Assembly: GCA_018340375.1 (NCBI GenBank)
Contig: JAFFJZ010000002.1
Span: 49,744,001 to 49,808,000 of the forward strand
Source: Gonatopus flavifemur
Lineage: Eukaryota; Arthropoda; Insecta; Hymenoptera; Dryinidae
Reading direction: 5' to 3'
DNA: 64,000 bases
Numbering within the stretch: the first letter of the stretch is position 1; each line of letters opens with the position of its first letter. The translations under genes were made by a program, and so were the position numbers. This document shows, piece by piece, positions 46,421 through 57,320 of the stretch. Under the pieces are notes generated by a model. It did no database searches and was not told the DNA's origin. It worked only from the letters and a program-made list of their open reading frames with translations.

Positions 46421-47349
46421 TGATCTGTAGAAAAGACTTTCAAAACATGAAAACTAGGAGTACTGAAAAATATATTGCTGAACGTTTTATTCGTTTGTCA
46501 AAACAGAACGAAAATCCAAACCCACAAAATCAGATGAATGATTGTTATTCAACTCCTCGAATCAACACTTCGGAACTCAAAACATTGTTTAAGAAAAGCA
46601 CATTTTTCTCCTCAACATTTCAAACATTCATTTATGTTCTCTGAATGATATCAGAAAATTCTATAATGCGTCGATTTCGGAAATCTTTTTGATGCGCTTC
46701 TCATCAGGCCTAGAAGTTATCAAAAAGTGATCTGAGTTAACGTTTTGATAACTACGAGACTTCATACGAAAAGCATAAAAGAAGGTATCACTGAGAGGAC
46801 TGCAAAATTTTGGGTCTTTAACATTTCAGTATTTCGTTATTCCATTACTAATCAGTTTTAACAAACGATTCAAACTTCTGCAACATTCTAAAATTGGGAT
46901 ATTCGCTGCATGTTCTGATACAATAACCAAAGTTTCGGTAATTTCTCCGAGTTCATCTTCGAGTTGATTGTTGCCCAAATTACGGCAGAATTATTCATCA
47001 CTTTATAAATCTTCAAGTACATGAAAAAATTTCTTTCAATAAAGAATAATGCCATGGGAATTGTTGATACGTGCTGACACATGACCACCTCAAAACAAGT
47101 GATCAATCGGTTTGCACTGTAGCACTTGCAAAAATTACCAGAAATCGAAAATTTTAACATTTTTATGGAATATATTATATTTGTTGAAAAAATTGCGGAC
47201 GTGCAAAATTTTGGTAGCGTTTTTCCACTCCAAAAATCCTGAATATCATCTCCGTTTAGGTTCATCCTCCAATAAATTCAATCCACTTTGGAACAGAAAA
47301 AAAGACCGATCCGTTGAGTAGTTTTTGAGATATTCGCGCAGGGAAACTT
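46421..47349. other. No gene recognised
   Basis: The overlapping open frames 46888-47265 (minus) and 47112-47321 (plus) are both A+T-driven and unrecognised. A short motif around GAAGTTTGAATCGTTTGTTA also occurs near 51130 and 52530, so part of this may be a dispersed repeat. Confidence 0.35.
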
Positions 47350-47350
47350 G

Positions 47351-47610
47351 CACTGAGAAAAATGGACTGTGAAGATAACCTCTATTTCGTATATTTTTCA
47401 CCCGTCAAATAATGAAAACTGAAGCCAGCCTTTCAAAAGTGAAAAGTACCTTTTCAGTGTTGAATTTCACCATACATTCGGTTTGATTGACCAAAAAGAT
47501 GGTATTTATCACCCAGCTCATGGTGATAATAACCAAAATAATGTATTTTTCACCGTCAAATACATTACTATATTGAAACATGATTTTTAAAATGCAGATT
47601 TTTCTCAGTG
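47351..47610. mobile_element. CAC-type MITE, 260 bp, TG duplication
   Basis: Starts CACTGAGAAAAATGGACTGT and ends GCAGATTTTTCTCAGTG, with TG on both sides (47349-47350, 47611-47612). Interior units of TATTTTTCACCGTCAAATA type, repeated with changes in both orientations. The duplication is TG rather than TA. Confidence 0.82.
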
Positions 47611-47612
47611 TG

Positions 47613-48238
47613 GAAAACGTGGTCTCGAGAAAAATGCCTGTGAAATTTTGGTATGCGAATTTCTTGAATGGAAAAAAATTCATTTATGTACCTTAAGATT
47701 CATTTAGGAAGTATAAAAAAACTCAAGCTCTTCATTTACTTTCTGCCATGAAAGAAAAATTCGAGAAAATCACCTTTTTTCGGAGTTTGCTGAATGAGAA
47801 CGTCCCCTTATCTAGACAAAAACTAGATGCTTACACGTGCCTCGTAGGGTTCTGGTGAGGTTCTAATTTCTACCTAGTTAAGCATTATATGTATAACTCG
47901 TCAATGACTGGAGCGTTTCTACTTGGGGTCCCGCGCAGAAGAAAATTGGCTGGCAAAAGTATGACACGAGTCTCACAAAAAATCTGGCCACAGTCTAAGA
48001 ATACGTACAGAAAGATTCAGAAATAATGTGGGAAAAATATGAGAATGATCTTGGTGGAGGTTTGGCTACGGTATGAGCTGAGTATTGGGAGAGTATGGGT
48101 GGGAATTTGGGAAAGGATCTGGGGTTTGGGACTCAACCAAACTTTTCCCATACTGCCGTAATCAAAATGGATGGCCTTGCAAGAGTATGGGAATAGTTTG
48201 GCAAAAATTATAACGAAAAGTGTGGCAATAGGTCATGG
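47613..48238. other. No gene; GTATGGGAA-rich stretch
   Basis: About 47960-48200 has many short units such as GAGTATGGG and TTTCCCATACT in both orientations, possibly a decayed element. No frame recognised. Confidence 0.35.
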
Positions 48239-48240
48239 TA

Positions 48241-48439
48241 CTTGAGAAAATGAAAATAAAGTTCCCAAGATGGGGAGTTGTTACCACAATTGGGTAGATT
48301 CGTTCTCACTTTCTGGAGAATCCAATCCTCAAATGGCAGAACAATTTCTCAAAGTGAGGGAGGAATTTCTCACTTTTGATTGGAAAAACAATTTCTCCAC
48401 CATCTGGGTGAAGTAGACTCCCTCATAATTTTTACAGTG
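48241..48439. mobile_element. CAC-type MITE, decayed left end, 199 bp
   Basis: The right end AATTTTTACAGTG is a clear CAC-type terminus, followed by TA. The left end CTTGAGAAAATGAAA looks like a decayed CACTGAGAAAA, preceded by TA (48239-48240). The interior is built of AAGTGAGG/TTTCTCAC units. Confidence 0.55.
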
Positions 48440-48441
48440 TA

Positions 48442-49369
48442 ACGTCTTCGATAATCAACACATCACATTCAATACGAATAATTTAAAAAATCAGAGAATG
48501 CATTTCTGTTGAAAAAGCGTTCCACTCAATGACTCAGTGGTACTGCAAAACTGATGTTAAAAGAGTCTATTATTCAAAAGAAACAGCGTCGCATACACGA
48601 CGTTAATTACTTAATTACCTACTCGTTTACCACGCTTCTCTCTTTTTATCCTTTTTTCCTCTTGAACCGTCCAATTAAACTCTATCCCGAACCATAATCG
48701 TCACGATGCCCCATACCCGTCTCTCCTATCTTAGCATAAGTATTTTGCGTGTAATAGCTTTCGAGTGATGAAATTTTACGCTCATACGATGCACAGAATC
48801 AATAAAAATTCCACTAAAATGAATGCGTTCAATTTGAACTAGATCCAGGTCCTAAAAATGAAAATCATCAAACATATATACAATATATCCTTGGTATTTT
48901 CATTGAATCCTATTCATCTTGAAATGATGTAAAACCCGTGGTTGAATGAAAGAGTGAAGAATAATATGATGGATCCATCGGATTGTTTGACACATCCATC
49001 TCGGCTATACATATTCAAATTAGCGATCGAATGTAAACAGCGGATAAATTTCAATCTCATCGGTTACGTATGATCGTGAGTTAACATTTTTTCAGAGAAA
49101 TCTGGAGAAAGAAAGCGAGAAAGAGAAAAAATGAAATAAACTTTTTTTCTTTCATCCAATAATTTCTTCGTGACAGTGTTCTCGGCATTTGAATTTGACT
49201 GCCCAGCGTATAAAAGTTGACAAAAAAAATTGCAAAATTTATCGATCAACGAAGTTCTATTCGTCTCGTTTGCCAATAACGTGTTTGTAATATGAAAGAA
49301 CGTGAACGCGTACCTACACACGTGGTGGCAAACGTAAACTAAAAGTAGTACTACAATGAGGCGGTTCGG
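48442..49369. other. No gene recognised
   Basis: A+T-rich; the minus-strand frame 49064-49390 is not recognisable and lies partly in a pyrimidine-rich tract. Confidence 0.35.
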
Positions 49370-49760
49370 TACACTTGAAAATAGAATCACGAGATTCTAA
49401 AAAACTCTCTCAAGGCCTTGGACGAGCGGGCAAGAAGCATAGTAAGAAAGCACCGAAACACTGAACGAACGAATGAATTTTCGTGGCCAGGGCTACGCGC
49501 GCGGTATCCGGCATCCGGTTGCCCAATATTTTCGTCGCACCACGCACATACTTATTCGAGTTGGTGAGTATTCACGTATCTCGACACATGGATACGCAAA
49601 TACGACTGTACATAGTTGTGATATGTCAAGACGGGGGGCGAACTGGCATGAGGACTTTCGCTTTCGAAAGCTGCGCGCCACTTATCGATATACTTTCCTC
49701 TCTTTTTCCGTATTGATATACTTGTATACATGTGTCTTTGCTTCGTGTAGAATCTAGTGA
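49370..49760. other. CpG-containing patch, possible regulatory or first-exon DNA
   Basis: Higher G+C with GGCTACGCGCGCGGTATCCG and several other CpG. Long open frames exist in at least four of the six frames (49473-49757 and 49483-49716 plus; 49493-49681 and 49552-49809 minus), so coding is not indicated by openness alone. TTGGTGAGTATTC at about 49561 resembles a splice donor. Confidence 0.3.
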
Positions 49761-50248
49761 TCTCTAGAATCGATAACGTAATTTGACAATGAATGAATGG
49801 AGAAAACAAAATAGGATGGATGTATTATGAATGGAATAGCGAGATTTTCTCTTCATCCTGGCTTACTCGTTTGACTCGGTGAAACATGATTTACGGTTGG
49901 GTCGGTTGTCGGTATTGAAGTCATGTTGTCTAAAAACAAATTTACTCATATAGATCTGTAAAAACATTGGAACTTGTAATAAGGCTGACGGGTTATGAAT
50001 TGAAGAAATTGTCAGTGGAAGAAATTTGTTAATTGATAGTCAACGACCATTTATTATGAATTAAAACCATTTTTGACGTTGTATGATTTGTATTCGATTC
50101 CATTAATTTTTCTTTTCTGAAACATAAGATAATATTTAGGTACTTCATTTTGCGAACATAACTGCCCTAGCTTGTGTAAATAAATGTTGGATCCATTTCG
50201 GCGCAGTTTTGGTTCAATTTGCGCAGAATGGGGTCTATTGTTCAGACC
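49761..50248. other. No feature recognised
   Basis: A+T-rich; nothing supportable. Confidence 0.4.
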
Positions 50249-50250
50249 TT

Positions 50251-51499
50251 CCCAATAAACACACACACGTTATTTCAACGTTGAAAGAACGTTAGATTGT
50301 CAAACGAACGTCAGTTGTTGATTTCATAACGTTGATTTTCAGTTGAAATTTGATAAGGAAATAGACGACCAGAAATTATGTTTTGATGACGTGTAATTTG
50401 AACTAATATTCAAAAATAACCATCAAACGACGTCCTCAAAAGACGTGTTTTGAACGGGTTTGAAGCACGCGTTTAAAATGTGTTTTTAACACCTTGTGCT
50501 TGAACTTCAATTGAAGATATTCTGCTAATGTCGAACGAAACCGAACAATGGTTAAAATTTCGACAAAGAGCAAGATAGTAGATAGTGTGGCATACTTTCC
50601 AAATTCTATCATACTCAGAAGTATTTTGTTCTCGATATTGAATGAAAAGTTTTCAAAATAATTTTTCAATTCACGTTTTAGAACCATCATTATGACGTCT
50701 TTTAAACGATGTTCAAACCGTTGATATGACGTTATTTTATGGTTGAAAAACACGTGATCTGCCGCGACATTTTTACGTTGAATCAACGCAAGAATACCCA
50801 TCGAGAAATTGACGAACGACCCAGTACTGGAATAACGTTATTTGCCAACTGCCAATTGTTGGCAAACAACGTTGGCATAAACCCGGAATGATAACACTGA
50901 TCAACACTGGTACGACGTTGTTCACCAATACTGGGTCAACCTTAACATCAACCCTGAATCAGTACTGGTTTTTCATTGTATACCAACATTGACAATTGAT
51001 TTTCAACCGGTGATGGTAATCCATTCAAGCCTTTGTACGTAGCTAATGAAAATAATTATATATTTTCAGCTAATGTCCATGGTTATATCGAAAGTAAAAA
51101 ATATAACACATCTGTTCGTATGTTGCTGAAGTTTGAATCGTTTCTTGAAACGAATGAATAATCCGAAAACATGTGAAGAAGTCAATTCGAGAACATGAAT
51201 AATAATTTCTTCAAAATTTTGCCGTATTAAACCACACATAATGGACAACGTTGAACGAGTGTTAAATCAACGTTGGCAAATCAGCATTGACTATCGGCGT
51301 TACAACAACATTGTACTGGTTGTTACTTCAACCACGTTACAACGTTGGCAACCAACCCTGATAATCAGTGTTGTACCAGTACTGTTTCGATTGTTATGGT
51401 TGGTTGGAAGTCGGCATTTTCTGCATGGGTATTACTAATTCACAACGTGTGGTTATTGACTGTTTTTGACGTTTTTAAAACGTGCGTGTGTTTACTGGG
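50251..51499. mobile_element. CCC-type element of AACGTT units, copy 2, interrupted
   Basis: Ends CCCAATAAACACACACACGT and CGTGCGTGTGTTTACTGGG, with TT on both sides (50249-50250, 51500-51501). It matches copy 1 at 13004-13664 along its length, except that 50797-51429 is inserted. Without it the element is about 614 bp. Shared blocks include AACACGTGATCTGCCGCGAC and CTAATTCACAACGTGTGGTT. Confidence 0.88.
50797..51429. mobile_element. CCC-type element of CCAACGTTGG units, nested
   Basis: 633 bp with ends CCCATCGAGAAATTGACG and TTTTCTGCATGGG, inserted in copy 2 between AAGAATA and TATTACTAA. TA is duplicated (50795-50796, 51430-51431). Copy 1 at 13595-13596 has the single TA, giving a paralogous empty site. 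The interior has many GTTGGCA/TGCCAAC and ACTGGT units in both orientations. The middle (about 51040-51240) is unrelated A+T-rich sequence. Non-coding. Confidence 0.92.
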
Positions 51500-51501
51500 T
51501 T

Positions 51502-52803
51502 AGTACAAATTACTAGATACTTGCAGGTCCCTCACTAGGAATTTACGCGGTATTCATGAGTGTCTAGTTTTGAACTAGAATGCATAATCTGCATTCTTTC
51601 ATAGAAATTCCATCGGATCTAGTTAAAAGGCTCTGTGCGTTTCTGATAAAGTCTCCACTGAGGTCTTGTCTTCTACCATTTCAGCACTTGCTACGTTTTT
51701 AGAACAACCTTCGCAACATCGTTCACAAGATTTGAATACGTGTATCAAGAGATCTGAAAACAGCTTCAAAATTCCTTTACAAAAGATATACCATGAAATG
51801 GGACGATTTGGGATAAAGCTGGATGTTCCGTTGCAGCGTCTAATGAGTGAGAAATATCGATCAACCCATGTGGAAATCAATTCTTGGCTGCAAATTGGGC
51901 CAAACTAGGTGTTCTCGTTTGATTTCAGGCCCTGTTTTGGTTACCCTTATAGGGCCTAGACAGGATTGCCACGCATTCATCTTCAGGATCTGCATACACG
52001 AAAGAAAATGACTTCACTGTAATAGAAAGAAATATATGGCTGATGGAATATAGCCAGACTCCCGATACATTCATTTATAATTGCAAGAAGAAATAATTAT
52101 GACACAGTAACCGTTTAACTGTCATTCACGACAAATTCAAAAAACGTATTGATCACTGTTTGCAATGCAGTTTATTAATCACGAACATACATCATAATTC
52201 TAAGTGGCTCCTATCATCATATGACTCGCACAGCTTACTTGTTTAGGAACTACACCTAAACCAGAATAGCTAATGTTTAAATGTTTCTTTGGTTTCTACC
52301 ACTTTACGACCGTAATACACAAAGATCAGCTCCACATGGATGGAATGTCTTCAAAGACATTACGATCGAAAATGTATTTTCATATCACTTGATCAAACTT
52401 ATTATTAAACTTTAAATATATTCAACAAATTTCGAGATATTCGTGAATTGAAGTTCCTTCGGGGTTGACCATTTCGTTAATCGTTATGTAAAAACTAAGA
52501 CATCACGAATGATGGAAAAATATGTGCTGGAAGTTTAAATCGTTTGTAGAAACGAAACGAATATTCAACCTTACAAAATTTGATAGTTAACCGTCATTTA
52601 TCTTTCCGATTTGACTCCTTGGAACTGAAAATATCGTTCAAAGATGCACTGCAAGATTTGTTGATCTCTAACAGCTGGATATTGTATTATTCGAGTATTA
52701 ATTAGTTCCAATAAACGATCCTAACTTCAGCAAAATGGAAAAATATAATCTAGAAATAAACCTCATTCACCAATATCTTGGAATTCATTGAATCTATTCG
52801 AAA
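51502..52803. other. No gene; one dispersed-repeat fragment
   Basis: About 51925-51995 matches the repeat fragment at 2203-2300 (GGCCCTGTTTTGGTTACCCT-type sequence). The open frames 51623-51880 (minus) and 51666-51908 (plus) overlap and are unrecognised. The rest is A+T-rich. Confidence 0.4.
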
Positions 52804-52805
52804 TA

Positions 52806-53733
52806 CGAGGTGTGTTAAAAAAATAACGAGAATTTTCGTTTTATGAAAAAAATATTTATTTATTCATCAATATACATTTTGTCCCCTCCAAAATAATCCC
52901 CCTTGGATATAATACACTTGTGCCAACGCTTTTTCGAATCCTCGAAACACTTTTGAAACTCGATCTTTGTAATAGCTTTCAGCTCTTTCAGCGATTCGCT
53001 TTCAATGTCATCTATGCTTGTAAAACGACGGCCTTTTAATATTCTCTTTATTTTTGGAAATAGAAAAGAGTCACATGGAGCCATATCTGGCGAATATGGA
53101 GGCTGAGGCATCGTTCCAGTTTTGTTTTTGGCCAAAAATTCACGAACAAGCAATGAAGTGTGAGCAGGTGCATTATCGTGGTGCAAAAGCCATGAATTGT
53201 TTTGCCACAAATCCGGACGTTTTTTCGGATTGCTTTTCGACTGATATGCCAACATCATCAGCGACTTCTCTGATTGTGATTCGGCGATCGTTCATAACCA
53301 TTTCTTTCACTTTTTTCACGTTTTCATTGGTTGTTGATGTGCTTGGGCGTCCGGGTCGTGCGTCATCTTCAACGTTCTCGCGGCCATCTTGGAAACGCTT
53401 ATACCACTCGTAAATCCTTGCTTTACTCATAGCAGACTCACCATATGCCTTTGTTAACATTTTACAAACTTTACTACACTTTATTTCATTTTATACGCAA
53501 AATTGAATACAAATTCTTTGATCCATTTTTTTTCACAAACGAAAATCGCCGAGCTCGAAAAACACGTCATAACGTTAGCAGCTGCCACTTAAAAAGTAAG
53601 CAATGAATATTGCTAAAAATTTTATCGTACTTCAGGGGCATGTGTACCAACATAATAAAAAAAAATTTTATACAGGCGGACTCTCCAAACCCGCGAAATT
53701 TAAAAATTCTCGTTACTTTTTGAACACACCTCG
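52806..53733 (-). mobile_element. Mariner element, internally deleted, 928 bp
   Basis: Terminal inverted repeats of at least 31 bp with about two mismatches, beginning CGAGGTGTGTT and continuing to TAACGAGAATTTT. TA lies on both sides (52804-52805, 53734-53735). Full mariners are about 1.3 kb, so about 350 bp are missing. Encodes a deleted transposase on the minus strand. It is from a different mariner group than the copy at 39095-40772. Confidence 0.93.
52860..53526 (-). pseudogene. Mariner transposase with internal deletion and stop
   Basis: The natural start is probably the ATG at 53526-53524 (MDQRICIQFCV, then a TAA at codon 12). The frame from 53460 down encodes the N-terminal DNA-binding part, with ARIYEWYKRFQDGRENVEDD and GRPSTS, and reaches VADDVGIS near 53240. 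The C-terminal part continues in another frame with KKRPDLWQNNSWLLHHDNAP, SPDMAPCDSFLF and a normal-looking end KGDYFGGD before a TAA at 52860. The last two Asp are 34 residues apart (D34D). The segment with the first catalytic Asp, roughly 120 residues, is lost at a frame-changing junction near 53230. Not active. Confidence 0.88.
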
Positions 53734-53735
53734 TA

Positions 53736-55319
53736 TGTGAATTCCTTCGATCAGTATAGGAATAAGCTTCCAATTAGGAGTACGGAAGCTTTTGGCTCGA
53801 ATTATGACATTCCAAATCGAGGTTATCCTAAGCATCTAACAATTGGAGTTTATTTTGAAATTCGGTTCATGATTATGTTGACTTCTCAATTACAATATGA
53901 TATTAACGTCTTGATATTGAAAATATCATTTCAAGATATCCAAAGTCGGGCCAACCGATAGCGTTTCGGCACGATAGAAGAATGCTGCAAACAAAATGTT
54001 CATATTTCAGTGAAAATTCATGACCACCTCTCACATAGCGATAGAGGTTAGGCGGTTCCAAAAGTATTCCAAAAAATATCTTCAAGATTTCTCATGCAAC
54101 ATGAAAAGAACAAGATTCGAGAATGATTCGTTCTTTAAAAAGGATCTTTCTCAAATTGTTCTTTTCTTATTGCATAAAATATCCTCAACGTCTCTTTCAG
54201 AATACTTTTTCAAATGCATAACCTCTACTACCATGTGAGCTCACTTGGAAACACCAGTGAAAAATTCTATCTGTGACCCTTTTGGAGTGGAAGTATAGAC
54301 GTCATCGCTAAGTATTTTACTGGTTAAAACTATATTTCATCAGCAATGAAATTTATTTACTACAGCTAAACTTCTATCTCAACGATATCATTTAGCTGGG
54401 ATACCAAGAAATCTTCGTAGTGAACCTCAACATTTTTTTCCGTGATATATAGGACACCCATGATGAAGCTAATGTAGGTGATGAAACTAGGACCTTTGAA
54501 AGGATAACACAAGTCGACAAAAAAATGTTTTCCTTTGGGTTTCTGTTCTCATACATAAATTCTGATGCTAGGCCTCGAAAAGCATAAAAATATCCATTCT
54601 TAGCTTTTGAAGTTTGCTTTTATGCATCTTAAGTCGATAAAACAGTTTTGAACAAACAGTCCATACAAACATAAAAAAACCACTAAAAATCTTCATTTTT
54701 GAACTAGGATTTGTATTATTTTACATTTGTATGCTATTACTAATCCTTACTCTCAAAAGACTCTGATGTTCAGCAAAAATGTTTCTGATTGTAATTTATA
54801 GTGAAATTATGAAAAAATCAGTTATTTCTCTTGAAATTCAAAAACTTGCTCTGGATCTACAAAAGTAAACTTTGATCAAAAAAATTATATTTCCCGCCAT
54901 TAGTAACGTAGAAGAAAACAAAATTCGACATTCAGAAGTGAGACCCAAAAATCGTGTTGACCGGTGTAATAAATTGTTGCGAATCATCGAATTGAATGAA
55001 TATTGTAAGGAGGAAACTTCCTCGATTGAAAATTGGGCTATCCAAGGCCCTATCTGTACCCAGACCACTTCGACTTCAGTCCAGACAGGGCCTGGAATGA
55101 ACTGATCCCAATTTCTATTCGGGTATTCCACCCAGAATTACTTTGTTCATATACATTATCGGACTGTATCAAGAAACAGAACAGCCTCATTCAGTCTTGG
55201 AATTAACCATACAGTGATGTTTTTTCCGATTTTTTGACATTGTTCAAAATTTTGACAGTGTGACAATTACAAATACAATTTCAGTGAATTTGTTTTTTGA
55301 AGTTCTTTTTATGCAGTCT
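53736..55319. other. No gene; possible CAC-type remnant near 54254-54444
   Basis: TTTTTTTCCGTG at 54444 is a right CAC-type end; a left partner near 54254 is uncertain. About 54990-55100 has GGCCCTATCTG/CAGACAGGGCC, a short inverted repeat related to the fragments at 2203 and 51925. Open frames here are unrecognised. Confidence 0.35.
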
Positions 55320-55690
55320 GTAGTTGGGTGCATTCAGATTTTCAAAACGGGGAAAACGTTGGAAATACAGCTTGGCCCTACATGGGTTGTATACAGGTAT
55401 GCTTAAATCAAAATCTTCGGGAGAATAAGGGAAGCCTTGCAAGGCCTTATTAAGACTGTAGTTGTTGTGCCTAGATTTTGAAAACCGGGGAAAAAATTGG
55501 TAATGCAGCGTGGCCCCATATGAGCTTTATATGGGTGTCCCTGACTCAGAGAAATTAGGCTGAATATCAGCAACCCGACTAGACCCCCTCAGGGGCTAAG
55601 GTTAGGACATCCTAAGTTTGGATACCCTATATAAGTCCATACGGGGCTTATATTCAATACAGGACGCCCGGAAAAATTTCCACACGGGAA
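55320..55690. repeat. Dispersed repeat, copy 2 (also at 38040-38325)
   Basis: See the copy at 38040. Here GTTGGGTGCA..TTTTCAAAACGGGGAAAA (55325) and a second, similar block GATTTTGAAAACCGGGGAAA (55472) suggest an internal duplication. The right part, GGGGCTTATATTCAATACAG then GAAAAATTTCCACACGG, matches copy 1. Non-coding. Confidence 0.6.
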
Positions 55691-57320
55691 AGCACGAAAA
55701 ATGAGTGTCCGACTTCACTTCATATCATTTCTATTTTTAGTATATAATGCTGAAAACCAATGTTTCGCCGTGATTCGTTGAGCTTTTCTTCCCTTCTCTA
55801 GAAAATTAAACCTCTGAAATTGAAAATAATCCTTGAGTAAACAAACAATCTTTCATTTTCGATGAAAAGTGAGTTTTTATACGACTAAAAAATGGAATTA
55901 CTCATCGAATCCAAATAAGATTTCTCAGAATTTCCAGAGTTAATCCGCACGACAGATGAAACTACCACATAAAACATCTTCCATACATTCACCCGAAATA
56001 TTCCAAACAAAATACAATTCATTTCCGAAAATCGTAATTGATAATATACATTCACGAATTGTTATTCGAGTGGATTCTGAAGTATATAGAATTTATGATA
56101 AAAAATATAAAATAACTTCTCGTCGGACAAAGAGCAATACACAAAGTGAGAATAAAAGCACAGGGAGTAATAAGTCATATGCAATCATTATCAAATATAA
56201 AACATTTACAAACATTAACGTGCATTAGCTAAGAAGTATTGCCCCTTCATACGTGTTGCGAAATAAATGACACTCGTAAAAATTGGCCATTGTTGTATCT
56301 CAATGAACATTTAAACTCTTCCGACATCTTTCAGATAAGTTTAAAACGCGTCTTATGTAATATTTCAAGATTCCTATCAGGTATCGACAATTTTTTCGGA
56401 GATATCTTTCAGATATGTTTAATGAATTAATACAATTTCAAATCAAAGTACAAAACACAAAACAATTTCTCCACAGCAGTTCAGGCAGAGAGATACGGTG
56501 AATAATAAATCATACAGGGATGTTGTTGTCGAGATAAGAAAGTGTACCCACACGATTTATTGAATCTTTAGTTTTGAGATTGGGTTGAATTAGTAGAATG
56601 ACAGTTACATAAGTATATTCACCTTTCACTGGTACAGAAAATAATATTCTTCAACTGAACCATCTTAACTTTTACATGACGTAATTCAAAAACTCAGCGT
56701 TCTGCGAAATTTTGATCTGAAAAAAACCACTTTCATTTACAAAGTAAAAATGTAAATGATTCCAACATATATTTCGTTGACTGGTGTGCCACTTTTGGCC
56801 GGAGCATAAATTCGAAAAGAATTCGTTCACTGGATTTCAGTAATTCGTTGATGACTCGTTCCATTATTTCGACGATCGAAATAAAAAGTGAATTTCATTG
56901 TCGAAACAAGGGATAAAGTCTACTCGTTATTAAAATGCAGTGTACGAAATCTTCTCGAATTTGTGCCCTGCCTAAAAGTGACATACTAGTCAACTAAAAT
57001 TTGGATTACTAATTTTTTCCGTGTAAGATCCTTCAGAATATATTTTAGAAAGCTTGTTGAGCTCCATTGAAGGGTTTTGATGGGTAGGTTTCAAGTGAAT
57101 TACATCCTGTGTAATCCTTTTTCTCAAATAAACTAGCTATAGATTTTTGTTTTCTTTCGGAATGATTATTTCAAAAATCGCAGGTTTTTCTTCCTAAATA
57201 ACAGTTGAAAAATCCAATATTTCACACCAAAAAAAGGTTTTCAACAAAATATTTTGGTTCATATGTGAACAACGCAAAACCTTTCGTTACTTCAACTAAT
57301 TTTTTGTTGTTCAAACACAC
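55691..57320. other. No gene recognised
   Basis: A+T-rich. TTTTTTCCGTG at 57026 followed by TA is an orphan right end of the CAC-type group. Open frames such as 55956-56228 are K/N/I-rich and unrecognised. Confidence 0.35.

Noticed and set aside
46888..47265. 125-codon minus-strand frame
   Set aside because: A+T-driven composition, no recognisable motif, no splice or promoter context.
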